Below, one piece after another: positions 32,390 through 45,100 of a DNA stretch of 64,000 nucleotides (positions are counted from its first letter, which is position 1; every line of letters starts with the position of its first letter). The stretch covers positions 19,566,666-19,630,665 of the forward strand of contig CP136062.1 of the NCBI GenBank assembly GCA_032622095.1. The letters are read 5' to 3'. Below the pieces are notes generated by a model, which was not told the origin of the DNA, made no database searches, and worked only from the letters and a program-made list of their open reading frames with translations. This DNA is from Siphonodentalium dalli (Eukaryota; Mollusca; Scaphopoda; Gadilida; Siphonodentaliidae). The translations under genes were made by a program, and so were the position numbers.

Positions 32390-32923
32390 CTAGAAGGTGA
32401 CCCGACTTCGTCCGGGCTATTCAAAAAACAAATTTCAAGTCGATTGCTCCACCCGTTTCCGAGATCTGGTCTGCGCATGCGCGAAGCTGGCGTCGCACGG
32501 GCTCGGCGACCCGATAAAATTCGTATCCGGGGCAAGATACATTCACATACCAAATTTCAAGTCGATAGCTCCACCCGTTCCGAGATATATAGCCCAATGT
32601 CATTTGCGGATACATCGGCCGGTGATGAGTTAACGCGACATCGGCCGGTTAAGAGTTAACGCGATCACGTCACGATATGTTGATGGCGTAATATATTTAC
32701 GCAATGATTTTCGATGAGCGAAGCAAGGTCCTGCGTTCTTCCCGATAATTAAGGTAGAAACTTTAAACGTACACAGGCGTGTGATACATCATTGGAAAGA
32801 TGAAGCTCCACAGATTCTAACCGTGCAAATTATATGACTGGCAATTTATTATTCGCGCTATATCGAATCGATTTGTGAGCACCGAACTGAAATATATTAG
32901 CGCAAAACGGCGTAAAAACAGAT
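32390..32923 (-). mobile_element. second Helitron copy, missing its 5' part
   Basis: It starts at the same CTAG and hairpin and matches the first copy for about 533 bases up to GGCGTAAAAACAGAT. There it changes abruptly into the 55-bp tandem array. The 5' 176 bases of the first copy, including its TG run and TC terminus, have no counterpart. Relative to copy 1 it has about a dozen differences. Confidence 0.8.
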
Positions 32924-33336
32924 ATCAGTGTTACATTCAACTCACCTATTTCGGAGGACAATGAGTAAGGTGACCGATATCAGTGTTACATTCAACCTAC
33001 CTCTTTCGGAGGACAATCAGTAAGGTGACCGATATCAGAGTGACATTCAACTCACCTATTTCAGAGGACAATGAGTAAGGTGACCGATATCAGAGTTACA
33101 TTCAACTCACCTATTTCGGAGGACAATAAGTAAGGTGACCGATATCAGTGTTACATTCAACTCACCTATTTCGGAGGACAATGAGTAAGGTGACCGATAT
33201 CAGTGTTACATTCAACTCACCTATTTCGGAGGACAATGAGTAAGGTGACCGATATCAGTGTTACATTCAACTCACCTATTTCGGAGGACAATCAGTAATG
33301 TGACCGATATCAGTGTTACATTCAACTCACCTATAA
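32921..33336. repeat. 55-bp tandem repeat, about 7.5 units
   Basis: Units read GATATCAGTGTTACATTCAA, then CTCACCTATTTCGGAGGACA and ATGAGTAAGGTGACC. The first unit overlaps the last bases of the truncated Helitron (CAGAT|ATCAG). The array breaks in mid-unit at CTCACCTAT and passes directly into the 59-bp satellite. Confidence 0.95.
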
Positions 33337-33560
33337 ACATTGCAGGTAGTTGTTTATGTTACAACACATAGATCCTGTTTCGGTTAATTATAGCATACGT
33401 GCAGGTGGTGGTTTATGTTACAACAGATCCATCATGTTTTGGTTAATTATAGCATACGTGCAGGTAGTGGTTTATGTTACAACAGATCCATCATGTTTTG
33501 GTTAATTATAGCATACGTGCAGGTAGTGGTTTATGTTACAACACGTACATCCTGTTTCTG
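33337..33560. repeat. 59-bp satellite, small left block of about four units
   Basis: Same unit as the giant array (GCAGGTAGTGGTTTATGTTA, then CAAC and TTAATTATAGCATACG). It is cut off at GTTTCTGTTAA, where the TTAA is followed by CCCTGTCATGATGGGAG, an end resembling the small MITE at 7157. Confidence 0.9.
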
Positions 33561-33690
33561 TTAACCCTGTCATGATGGGAGAAGGGCTGTTGCATTAAAG
33601 ATCCCGTGCCAGTGCATTCTCTTATATATATGCGAGGTTCCCTATGGCAGACTCAAATATATAAGAGAATGCATTGGCTTAGTTCACCAT
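33561..33690. mobile_element. partial piggyBac-like MITE with hairpin
   Basis: TTAACCCTGTCATGATGGGAG resembles the left end of the element at 7157-7366. It is followed by a hairpin (33608-33677) with the words GTGCATTCTCTTATATATA and AAGAGAATGCATTGGC. No matching right end was found, so the element is truncated or diverged. Confidence 0.5.
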
Positions 33691-34091
33691 CATGACTGCT
33701 TTCAAAACATTAACAAAGAAATTGTTTGCATTGTTATAAATTTCATGCCTGGAAATTTCTTTTGGAAATTAACAGACCAAAAAATAGTTCCAGCGTTTTA
33801 TCTGAAATTTGTTACTTTTAGACCAAAAGTCTACTATTTTCCAACTTTTACAGCTGAATTTTTTTACTGAAATGTCAATCAGTTGGAAAATTTCCAACCA
33901 AAACAAGAGCTTTCTGCATGATGAATGGCAGCAAGCCATATTTCCAACTAAATCCTGAAAAAGTTCCCATAATTCTGCTGCGGTTTAGGGGTCGATTATT
34001 TGGGACATTACTGTACCTGACTACCTGTTAAAAATTCCAAATTTATACCCTAGAGAAGTCATTCAGAATACTTAGGTATTCAGCCTTCAAA
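33691..34091. other. no recognisable feature
   Basis: AT-rich. Words such as TTGGAAATT and TTCCAAC recur loosely in both orientations at 33750-33960, but no clean repeat is evident. Confidence 0.4.
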
Positions 34092-34627
34092 TAGTGTGTC
34101 TGTCATTTGAGGGGTGAGGTCCCCAAAGGGTGAATTTGGTGACGCTGTCCTGCACGGTTGGCTGGCATCGCCAGATTCGCCCTCTGGGAGCCTCGTTCTG
34201 CTTGGGTCTACTAGTCTTCTGGAAAGTATCTATGATCTTAAATTAAAGATGTTTTTAGTTGCTTTTTCCTGTTCAGTTTCCGTGTCCCCTAATTTGCAGA
34301 AGATAATGGGTGAGCATCAGCTTCGGCTGGGGAACTTCGGTCTGATCTTGGGTCTCCCATAGACAGTTGGGGCCTAAGCAGAATGAGGTCCCCAGAGGGT
34401 GAATTTAGTGATGCTAGCCCACAATGCAGGTTAGCGTCGCTAAATGAATGCTCTGGGGACCTCATTCTCATGATCAACAAGGCTGGATATAGTGTGTCTG
34501 ACATTTACGGAGTGAGGTCCCCAGAGGGTGAATTTAGTGACATAAGCACGCTATGCAGGGTAGCGTCACTAAATGCATGTTCTGTGGACCTCATTGCTGT
34601 AAATGTCAGACACACTATATCCAGCTT
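34092..34627. mobile_element. MITE family copy 2 plus two nested palindromic copies
   Basis: The left end, TAGTGTGTCTGTCATTTGAG, matches the MITE at 29853. Inside, 34375-34475 and 34479-34627 are each near-palindromes made of the same end sequence facing itself (GAGGTCCCCAGAGGGTGAAT on the left, ACCTCATT with CACACTATATCCAGC on the right). This suggests repeated self-insertion or foldback rearrangement. Confidence 0.7.
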
Positions 34628-34913
34628 GTTGGTATTCAATATTGGCATTAGTGCGATACAGGTACCGATGGCATGTACATGGTTGCAAAAAATTACTAGT
34701 TACAAAACTAGTTACAAAACTTATTGATTGCACGTGTTAAATATGTATATATACATGTATACCTACATATATCACAGATGGTGGCACTGAGTTCATTATT
34801 ATTACACTTTTGCTAATTGACACATAGACTAACATTACTTCCAACAGTATAGTTGGTTATATTAGGTAATTTGATTCCTAGCATATATAACAATTATAAA
34901 TGGTAATAGCGGT

Positions 34914-36320
34914 ATGTTATAATCATTAATTTCGGAATGATCACGTCCATTTTGATACCTGTTTACAATATTTTACAATTTTATGAATACTCTTTAATGA
35001 TATGGTTTTAATCACTTATATGCTCAAGTAACAACGCTCTTTATAAGAGCCCATACTAACCTAAATAATGGCCGCAGCTCGGAAGCATTCACCATAATCA
35101 ATCTTGGAATTAATATGTAGCATCCACATCCCAGCAGTACAGCTGGTCATATAGCACGAATTTGTTTCCGTAGCTTTTAGGTTATAGAACACATTGGCGA
35201 TGAAATTAAATGTTTATAATGATATAATCACACCCCTTAGGATTTTCCTACCACCACGCGAACGCGCCTCTTTGTTATAATCACTAATTTCGCGGTAGGC
35301 ATGTCCATTTTTGATACCCATTTACGATAATTTATAAAATTTTATGTTGAGTCACTTACACATTCAAACAACAACGCTCTTTAACAGACCTCACGCTAAC
35401 TTAATGGTATGGCCCAGCTCAGAACCATTCAACATAATCTATCTTGGAATTAAGATATAATATCCACACCCCAACATTACAGTTGGTTATATAAAACGAA
35501 TTTGTTTCAGTGACTTTTAGGGGATAGCATATATTGATGCATGATATTGAATTTTTATAATAATATAAACGCAACTCCACCTTAGGATTTCGCTAACACC
35601 ACGTGAACGCGCCTCGTTGTTATAATCATTAATTTCGCGATGGACACGTCCATTTTAGATACCCATTTACGATATGTTTTACAATAGTATGAATACTCTT
35701 CAAAGGTATGGTTATTAGCCACTTACTAGTACTAGTACATGCTCATGCAACTACGCTCTTCAAAAGAGCTCACACCAACTTAATGTAATGCTCGCAGCTC
35801 GGAACCATTCACCATAATCTATCTTGGAATTAATATATATTATGCACACACCAACAGTACAGTTGGCTACATACAACGAAATTATTTTCTGAAATCTACA
35901 ACTTAGTTTGTAAATAAAACGCATCCGATATATATCCCTTTAAATAATTTTTGCACGCACCTGACTGGTGACGTCACTGGTAAGTACGTCATACCGGAGC
36001 GCGTGGTTGTGACGTGTTTCTGTAACGTCTGGTACTTCAGAGCTGTGACAGCCATCTTGGGGTAGACTACACATTTGTATTCAGTACCATGACATATGTA
36101 GTGTTTTCTAAAATCAGGCATATATGCCGCACGGACAATCATATATTACGTGAGGGACCACATATATGAGGACTCTGACCTATATTCTTATAAAAAGGTA
36201 ACATAGCTTTTCAGTTATAGCGTACATTATCGCATGAAATTGATTTGTTATAAAATATAAACACAACTCCCCCCATGTATGATTTCCCTACAACCACGTG
36301 AACGCGCCTCGTTCATCACA
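34914..36320. repeat. about 350-bp tandem repeat, three units, one interrupted
   Basis: TTATAATCATTAATTTCG, followed by CACGTCCATTTT, starts units at 34917, 35275 and 35619. Each unit also holds CAACGCTCTT or CTACGCTCTT, ACAGTTGG or ACAGCTGG, and ends ACCACGCGAACGCGCCTC or a variant. The third unit is split by about 300 unrelated bases (35895-36195). Confidence 0.85.
35895..36195. other. insert within the third 350-bp unit
   Basis: About 300 bases with no counterpart in the other two units. On the minus strand it has a 79-codon frame without a recognisable domain and a CCAAGATGGCTG word. No terminal repeats were found. Confidence 0.45.
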
Positions 36321-37217
36321 CGAATCTCGTGTTAATATATCGTGTAAAATCTAAACAATTAACGGACTCGTGTTTACCGGTATGAGAGACTCTCGTTCGC
36401 GCGGATTTTTTATCTAGTTTGACGTCATGTATTTTGATGGAGAGGGAAATTTGGCCACATTTTTCCAGCTGGAGGTATAGAATGGTAATTTGTTCTATAC
36501 GGCCCCTCTCTGGTGACCAATTAGGTCGAGCATTAAGGGCCGAAACCTATCACACAAACAGGCTGTATTTGATGTCTGTTATACCAGAGTTATGCTCTTG
36601 AGAACTCTTTGCTGGTATAGTTTTTTCGATCCCAACTTTTTAAATGCTATCTTTTGGACATGGTCTTAGTAAACATTTTCCAAAATTGGTTAATTATTTT
36701 TCCTCCAAAACCATCAGGATATACTGATAGTCAAACACTGCATAACAATAAACATATACATAAACATACCACCAGAAAAGGTGTGCCATTTATAATAAGG
36801 TTTATAAAATCAAAATATATAATATCTGACAGCTATAAACTGTTGCTGTATGTATGCATCTATGGAAACCATTTAACTCTATCCATATATTTATGAATTT
36901 ACTAACAATTTTCATCCTATGGGCAACGATAACCCTTAACGATATTATGAGTAACTGCTCGTCCAATAAGAGACGATAACCTTCAACTATATATAGTTTG
37001 CCCAAATTATCATATCTGACATACACGTTAACATGTTGGCATAGAACTTAACTATGAAATGGGAAAGGAGTGATATACATTATAACTGTAAGATGTGCGT
37101 CGTATACATCATACATAAATGGGGAGGGTTACTATGCATCATAACTATGGATGGAAATGTGGTAATATACGTCATAAACATATATTTGGGAATTTGCAAA
37201 CAATATCCATATCTAAT
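36321..37217. other. no recognisable feature
   Basis: AT-rich. Frames of 60-80 codons here show no domain and no splice context. Confidence 0.45.
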
Positions 37218-37382
37218 ATACTACGATGACCTTTAACTATATTTATCGGGAGCTACATGTATATATTCTCATCCAATGCACACTACGATGACCTTTAACT
37301 ATATTTATCGGGAACTACAGGTATATATACTCATCCAATGCATGCTACGATGACCTTTATCTATATTTGTGTAAATATGGGT
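37218..37382. repeat. about 61-bp tandem repeat, 2.7 units
   Basis: CTACGATGACCTTTAACTAT, followed by ATTTATCGGGA and CTCATCCAATGCA, occurs at 37221 and 37286, and a third, partial unit starts at about 37347. Confidence 0.8.
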
Positions 37383-38104
37383 GTGTAACTTCTCTGTATA
37401 CTCAATATATACATGTATATGCCTCATACTATTATCGCATAATTAAAACTTCACATAACCGATGAATAATCAACCGTTCTACTATCCTAACTGTTTTTGT
37501 TGACTTTTAGATAGCCGTGGGTTCACGCCTTCCGGTTACCAGTCGATGCATCACGCGGGTTTTTATCTGCCTGCTCGGTGTGTCGGTGTGGTGCTTGCGG
37601 ACCTTGCCAATAAGTTATCATTCCTGACATCCCCTTTGGCATAATTGCCATAAACCATAACACATCCATCATGTTTTGGTTAATTATAGCATACGTGCAG
37701 GTAGTGGTTTATGTTACAACACGTACATCCTGTTTCGGTTAATTATAGCATACGTGCAGGTAGTGGTTTATGTTACAACAAGTCCATCCTGTTTCGGTTA
37801 ATTATAGCATACGTGCAGGTAGTGGTTTATGTTACAACAGATCCATCATGTTTTGGTTAATTATAGCATACGTGCAGGTAGTGGTTTATGTTACAACAGA
37901 TCCATCATGTTTTGGTTAATTATAGCATACGTGCAGGTAGTGGTTTATGTTACAACACGTACATCCTGTTTCTGTTAATTATAGCATACGTGCAGGTAGT
38001 GGTCTATGTTACAACAGATCCATCATGTTTCGGTTAAGTATAGCATACGTGCAGGTAGTGGTTTATGTTACAACACATCCATCCTGTTTCTGTTAGTTAT
38101 AGCA

Positions 38105-38310
38105 GGACATATATACTGACAACCTAGTTAGACCATTTCGACAAACACATTGTTTCCTAGCATCCGTAAGCTCCTCCCACTGGTGAATATCAAAGGTATT
38201 AGGCACAATTTTGTTTTTTAATTTTATAAAAATCTCGGAAATATTTTTATTAATTTGTGTTTGTGTGCCTAATACCTGTGGTGAATATGTATGGAAAATT
38301 CCATTAAAGA
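38105..38310. repeat. array-edge sequence captured in the satellite, copy 1
   Basis: A 206-base non-satellite stretch beginning GGACATATATACTGACAACC and ending CATTAAAGA. It recurs 620 bases further on (38725-38930), and with small differences just outside the array's right end (62123 onwards). It includes the 90-bp MITE at 38191-38280. Confidence 0.95.
38191..38280. mobile_element. 90-bp MITE with 8-bp target duplication, copy 1
   Basis: The ends are CAAAGGTATTAGGCACA (CACAGGTATTAGGCACA in the 62-kb copy) and TGTGTGCCTAATACCTGTG, a 17-bp inverted pair. GTGAATAT flanks both sides (38183-38190 and 38281-38288). An 8-bp duplication suggests a hAT-type mobiliser. Further copies are at 38811-38900 and, split, at 62224-62875. 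Confidence 0.75.
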
Positions 38311-38724
38311 CATACGTGCAGGTACTGGTTTATGTTACAAACATACATCCTGTTTCGGTTAGTTATAGCATACGTTCAGGTAGTGGTTTATGTTACAACA
38401 CATCCATCCTGTTTCGGTTAATTATAGCATACGTACAGGTAGTGGTTTATGTTACAACACGTCCATCCTGTTTCGGTTAATTATAGCATACGTACAGGTA
38501 GTGGTTTATGTTACAACACGTCCATCCTGTTTCGGTTAATTATAGCATACGTACAGGTAGTGGTTTATGTTACAACACGTCCATCCTGTTTCGGTTAATT
38601 ATAGCATACGTGCAGGTAGTGGTCTATGTTACAACAGATCCATCATGTTTCGGTTAAGTATAGCATACGTGCAGGTAGTGGTTTATGTTACAACACATCC
38701 ATCCTGTTTCTGTTAGTTATAGCA

Positions 38725-38930
38725 GGACATATATACTGACAACCTAGTTAGACCATTTCGACAAACACATTGTTTCCTAGCATCCGTAAGCTCCTCCCAC
38801 TGGTGAATATCAAAGGTATTAGGCACAATTTTGTTTTTTAATTTTATAAAAATCTCGGAAATATTTTTATTAATTTGTGTTTGTGTGCCTAATACCTGTG
38901 GTGAATATGTATGGAAAATTCCATTAAAGA
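38725..38930. repeat. array-edge sequence captured in the satellite, copy 2
   Basis: Near-identical to 38105-38310 and exactly 620 bases away, together with the satellite units between them. A segmental duplication of satellite plus insert is the simplest explanation. Confidence 0.95.
38811..38900. mobile_element. 90-bp MITE, copy 2
   Basis: Identical in structure to 38191-38280, with the same GTGAATAT flanks. It was carried along by the 620-base duplication rather than by a new insertion. Confidence 0.75.
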
Positions 38931-39100
38931 CATACGTGCAGGTACTGGTTTATGTTACAAACATACATCCTGTTTCGGTTAGTTATAGCATACGTACAGG
39001 TAGTGGTTTATGTTACAACACGTCCATCCTGTTTCGGTTAATTATAGCATACGTACAGGTAGTGGTTTATGTTACAACACGTCCATCCTGTTTCGGTTAG

Positions 39101-39172
39101 TTATAGCAGGACATACATCCTGATTCGGTTAGTTATAGCAGGACATACATCCTGATTCGGTTAGTTATAGCA
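39101..39172. repeat. shortened satellite units
   Basis: Two units of about 32 bases (GGACATACATCCTGATTCGG then TTAGTTATAGCA) lack the middle of the 59-bp monomer. They use the GGACAT phrase otherwise found only at the array edge. Confidence 0.85.
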
Positions 39173-42100
39173 TACGTGCAGGTAGTGGCTTATGATACAA
39201 CACATAGGTCATGTTTCGGTTAGTTATAACATACGTGCAGGCAGTGGTTAATGTTACAACACATACATCATGTTTCAGTTAGTTATATCATACGTGCAGG
39301 TAGTGGTTTATGTTACAACACATACATCATGTTTCGGTTAATTATAGCATACGTGCAGGTAGTGGTTTATGTTACAACACATCCATCCTGTTTCGGTTAG
39401 TTATAGCATACGTGCAGGTAGTGGTTTATGTTACAACACGTCCATCCTGTTTTGGTTAATTGTAGCATACGTGCAGGTCGTGGTTTATGTTACAACACAT
39501 ACATCCTGTTTCGGTTAATTATAGCATACGTGCAGGTAGTGGTTTATGTTACAACACATACATCCTGTTTCGGTTAGTTATAACATACGTGCAGGTAGTG
39601 GTTTATGTTACAACACATCCATCCTGTTTCGGTTAATTATAGCATACGTGCAGGTAGTGGTTTATGTTACAACACATACATCCTGTTTATGTTAATTATA
39701 GCATACGTGCAGGTAGTGGTTTATGTTACAACACATACATCCTGTTTCGGTTAGTTATAACATACGTGCAGGTAGTGGTTTATGTTACAACACATCCATC
39801 CTGTTTCGGTTAATTATAGCATACGTGCAGGTAGTGGTTTATGTTACAACACATCCATCCTGTTTCGGTTAATTATAGCATACGTGCAGGTAGTGGTTTA
39901 TGTTTCAACACATACATCCTGTATCGGTTAATTATAGCATACGTGCAGGTAGTGGTTTATGTTACAACACATACATCCTGTTTCTGTTAGTTATAACATA
40001 CGTGCAGGTAGTGGTTTATGTTACAACACATACATCCTGTTTCTGTTAGTTATAACATATGTGCAGGTAGTGGTTTATGTTACAACACGTCCATCCTGTT
40101 TCTGTTAATTATAGCATACGTGCAGGTAGTGGTTTATGTTACAACACGTCCATCCTGTTTTGGTTAATTATAGCATACGTACAGGTAGTGGTTTATGTTA
40201 CAACACGTCCATCCTGTTTTGGTTAATTATAGCATACGTACAGGTAGTGGTTTATGTTACAACACATACATCCTGTTTCGGTTAATTATAGCATAGGTAC
40301 AGGTAGTGGTTTATGTTACAACACATACATCCTGTTTCTGTTAATTATAGCATACGTGCAGGTAGTGGTTTATGTTACAACACGTCCATCCTGTTTCTGT
40401 TAATTATAGCATACGTGCAGGTAGTGGTTTATGTTACAACACATACATCCTGTTTCGGTTAATTATAGCATACGTGCAGGTAGTGGTTTATGTTACAACA
40501 CGTCCATCCTGTTTCGGTTAATTATAGCATACGTACAGGTAGTGGTTTATGTTTCAACTCATCCATCCTGTTTCGGTTAATTATAGCATACGTACAGGTA
40601 GTGGTTTATGTTACAACACGTCCATCATGTTTCGGTTAATTATAGCATACGTACAGGTAGTGGTTTATGTTACAACACGTCCATCCTGTTTCGGTTAAGT
40701 ATAGCATACGTGCAGGTAGTGGTTTATGTTACAACACGTCCATCCTGTTTCGGTTAATTATAGCATACGTACAGGTAGTGGTTTATGTTTCAACTCATCC
40801 ATCCTGTTTCGGTTAATTATAGCATACGTACAGGTAGTGGTTTATGTTACAACACGTCCATCCTGTTTCGGTTAAGTATAGCATACGTGCAGGTAGTGGT
40901 TTATGTTACAACACGTCCATCCTGTTTCGGTTAATTATAGCATACGTACAGGTAGTGGTTTATGTTTCAACTCATCCATCCTGTTTCGGTTAATTATAGC
41001 ATACGTACAGGTAGTGGTTTATGTTTCAACACATCGATCATGTTTCGGTTAATTATAGCATACGTGCAGGTAGTGGTTTATGTTACAACACGTACATCAT
41101 GTTTCGGTTAATTATAGCATACGTACAGGTCGTGGTTTATGTTACAACACGTCCATCCTGTTTCGGTTAATTATAGCATACGTACAGGTAGTTGTTTATG
41201 TTACAACACATCCATCCTGTTTCGGTTAATTATAGCATACGTGCAGGTAGTGGTTTATGTTACAACACATCCATCCTGTTTCGGTTAATTATAGCATAGG
41301 TACAGGTAGTGGTTTATGTTACAACACATCCATCATGTTTCGGTTAATTATAGCATACGTGCAGGTAGTGGTTTATGTTACAACACATCCATCATGTTTC
41401 GGTTAATTATAGCATACGTGCAGGTAGTGGTTTATGTTACAACACGTCCATCCTGTTTCGGTTAATTATAGCATAGGTACAGGTAGTGGTTTATGTTACA
41501 ACACGTCCATCATGTTTCGGTTAATTATAGCATACGTGCAGGTAGTGGTTTATGTTACAACACATCCATCATGTTTCGGTTAATTATAGCATACGTACAG
41601 GTAGTGGTTTATGTTACAACACATCCATCATGTTTCTGTTAATTATAGCATACGTACAGGTAGTGGTTTATGTTACAACACATACATCATGTTTCGGTTA
41701 ATTATAGCATACGTACAGGTAGTGGTTTATGTTACAACACATCCATCATGTTTCGGTTAATTATAGCATAGGTACAGGTAGTGGTTTATGTTACAACACA
41801 TCCATCATGTTTCGGTTAATTATAGCATAGGTACAGGTAGTGGTTTATGTTACAACACGTCCATCATGTTTCGGTTAATTATAGCATAGGTACAGGTAGT
41901 GGTTTATGTTACAACACGTCCATCATGTTTCGGTTAATTATAGCATACGTGCAGGTAGTGGTTTATGTTACAACACATCCATCATGTTTCGGTTAATTAT
42001 AGCATACGTGCAGGTAGTGGTTTATGTTACAACACGTCCATCCTGTTTCGGTTAATTATAGCATAGGTACAGGTAGTGGTTTATGTTACAACACGTCCAT

Positions 42101-45100
42101 CCTGTTTCGGTTAATTATAGCATACGTACAGGTCGTGGTTTATGTTACAACACGTACATCCTGTTTCGGTTAATTATAGCATACGTACAGGTAGTGGTTT
42201 ATGTTACAACACATCCATCCTGTTTAGGTTAATTATAGCATACGTACAGGTAGTGGTTTATGTTACAACACATACATCATGTTTCGGTTAATTATAGCAT
42301 ACGTGCAGGTAGTGGTTTATGTTACAACTCATACATCATGTTTCAGTTAATTATAGCATACGTGCAGGTAGTGGTTTATGTTACAACTCATACATCATGT
42401 TTCAGTTAATTATAGCATAGGTACAGGTAGTTGTTTATGTTACAACTCATACATCATGTTTCGGTTAATTATAGCATACGTACAGGTAGTGGTTTATGTT
42501 ACAACACATACATCATGTTTCGGTTAATTATAGCATACGTACAGGTAGTGGTTTATGTTACAACACATACATCATGTTTCGGTTAATTATAGCATACGTG
42601 CAGGTAGTGGTTTATGTTACAACTCATACATCATGTTTCAGTTAATTATAGCATACGTGCAGGTAGTGGTTTATGTTACAACTCATACATCATGTTTCAG
42701 TTAATTATAGCATAGGTACAGGTAGTGGTTTATGTTACAACACGTACATCCTGTTTTGGTTAATTATAGCATAGGTGCAGGTAGTGGTTTATGTTACAAC
42801 ACATACATCATGTTTCGGTTAATTATAGCATAGGTACAGGTAGTGGTTTATGTTACAACACGTACATCATGTTTCGGTTAATTATAGCATAGGTACAGGT
42901 AGTGGTTTATGTTACAACACATCCATCATGTTTCAGTTAATTATAGCATAGGTACAGGTAGTGGTTTATGTTACAACACATCCATCATGTTTCAGTTAAT
43001 TATAGCATAGGTACAGGTAGTGGTTTATGTTACAACACGTACATCCTGTTTTGGTTAATTATAGCATAGGTGCAGGTAGTGGTTTATGTTACAACACGTC
43101 CATCATGTTTCGGTTAATTATAGCATAGGTACAGGTAGTGGTTTATGTTACAACACATACATCATGTTTCGGTTAATTATAGCATAGGTACAGGTAGTGG
43201 TTTATGTTACAACACATACATCATGTTTCGGTTAATTATAGCATAGGTACAGGTAGTGGTTTATGTTACAACACATCCATCATGTTTCGGTTAATTATAG
43301 CATAGGTACAGGTAGTGGTTTATGTTATAACACATACATCATGTTTCGGTTAATTATAGCATAGGTACAGGTAGTGGTTTATGTTATAACACATACATCA
43401 TGTTTCGGTTAATTATAGCATAGGTACAGGTAGTGGTTTATGTTACAACACATACATCCTGTTTAGGTTAATTATAGCATAGGTACAGGTAGTGGTTTAT
43501 GTTACAACACATACATCCTGTTTCGGTTAATTATAGCATACGTACAGGTAGTGGTTTATGTTACAACACATACATCATGTTTCGGTTAATTATAGCATAC
43601 GTACAGGTAGTGGTTTATGTTACAACACGTACATCCTGTTTAGGTTAATTATAGCATAGGTACAGGTAGTGGTTTATGTTACAACACATCCATCCTGTTT
43701 CGGTTAATTATAGCATACGTACAGGTAGTGGTTTATGTTACAACACATCCATCATGTTTCGGTTAATTATAGCATAGGTACAGGTAGTGGTTTATGTTAC
43801 AACACATCCATCATGTTTCGGTTAATTATAGCATAGGTACAGGTAGTGGTTTATGTTACAACACATCCATCCTGTTTTGGTTAATTATAGCATAGGTACA
43901 GGTAGTGGTTTATGTTACAACACATACATCATGTTTCGGTTAATTATAGCATACGTACAGGTAGTGGTTTATGTTACAACACATACATCATGTTTCGGTT
44001 AATTATAGCATAGGTACAGGTAGTGGTTTATGTTACAACACATCCATCATGTTTCGGTTAATTATAGCATAGGTACAGGTAGTGGTTTATGTTACAACAC
44101 ATCCATCCTGTTTTGGTTAATTATAGCATAGGTACAGGTAGTGGTTTATGTTACAACACATACATCATGTTTCGGTTAATTATAGCATACGTACAGGTAG
44201 TGGTTTATGTTACAACACATACATCATGTTTCGGTTAATTATAGCATACGTACAGGTAGTGGTTTATGTTACAACACATACATCATGTTTCGGTTAATTA
44301 TAGCATACGTACAGGTAGTGGTTTATGTTACAACACATACATCATGTTTCGGTTAATTATAGCATACGTACAGGTAGTGGTTTATGTTACAACACATACA
44401 TCATGTTTCGGTTAATTATAGCATACGTACAGGTAGTGGTTTATGTTACAACACATACATCATGTTTCGGTTAATTATAGCATACGTACAGGTAGTGGTT
44501 TATGTTACAACACATCCATCATGTTTCGGTTAATTATAGCATAGGTACAGGTTGTGGTTTATGTTACAACACATACATCATGTTTCGGTTAATTATAGCA
44601 TAGGTACAGGTTGTGGTTTATGTTACAACACATACATCATGTTTCGGTTAATTATAGCATACGTACAGGTAGTGGTTTATGTTACAACACATCCATCCTG
44701 TTTATGTTAATTATAGCATAGGTACAGGTAGTGGTTTATGTTACAACACATCCATCATGTTTCGGTTAATTATAGCATAGGTACAGGTTGTGGTTTATGT
44801 TACAACACATCCATCATGTTTCGGTTAATTATAGCATAGGTGCAGGTAGTGGTTTATGTTACAACACATCCATCCTGTTTCGGTTAATTATAGCATAGGT
44901 ACAGGTAGTGGTTTATGTTACAACACATCCATCCTGTTTCGGTTAATTATAGCATAGGTACAGGTAGTGGTTTATGTTACAACACATCCATCATGTTTCG
45001 GTTAATTATAGCATACGTACAGGTAGTGGTTTATGTTACAACACATCCATCCTGTTTCGGTTAATTATAGCATAGGTACAGGTAGTGGTTTATGTTACAA

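Noticed and set aside
31579-32659. Several 60-87-codon frames on both strands
   Set aside because: They come from the duplicated Helitron body and show no Rep or helicase motif.
36800-36820. Missing 5' end of the truncated Helitron (CAAAATATATAATA)
   Set aside because: Only 14 AT-rich bases match, and the expected TTTG/TG run and CTCGAAAAC words are absent.
38211-39100. Two 89-codon frames 620 bases apart
   Set aside because: They span the captured edge sequence and satellite units; the similarity is due to the 620-base duplication.
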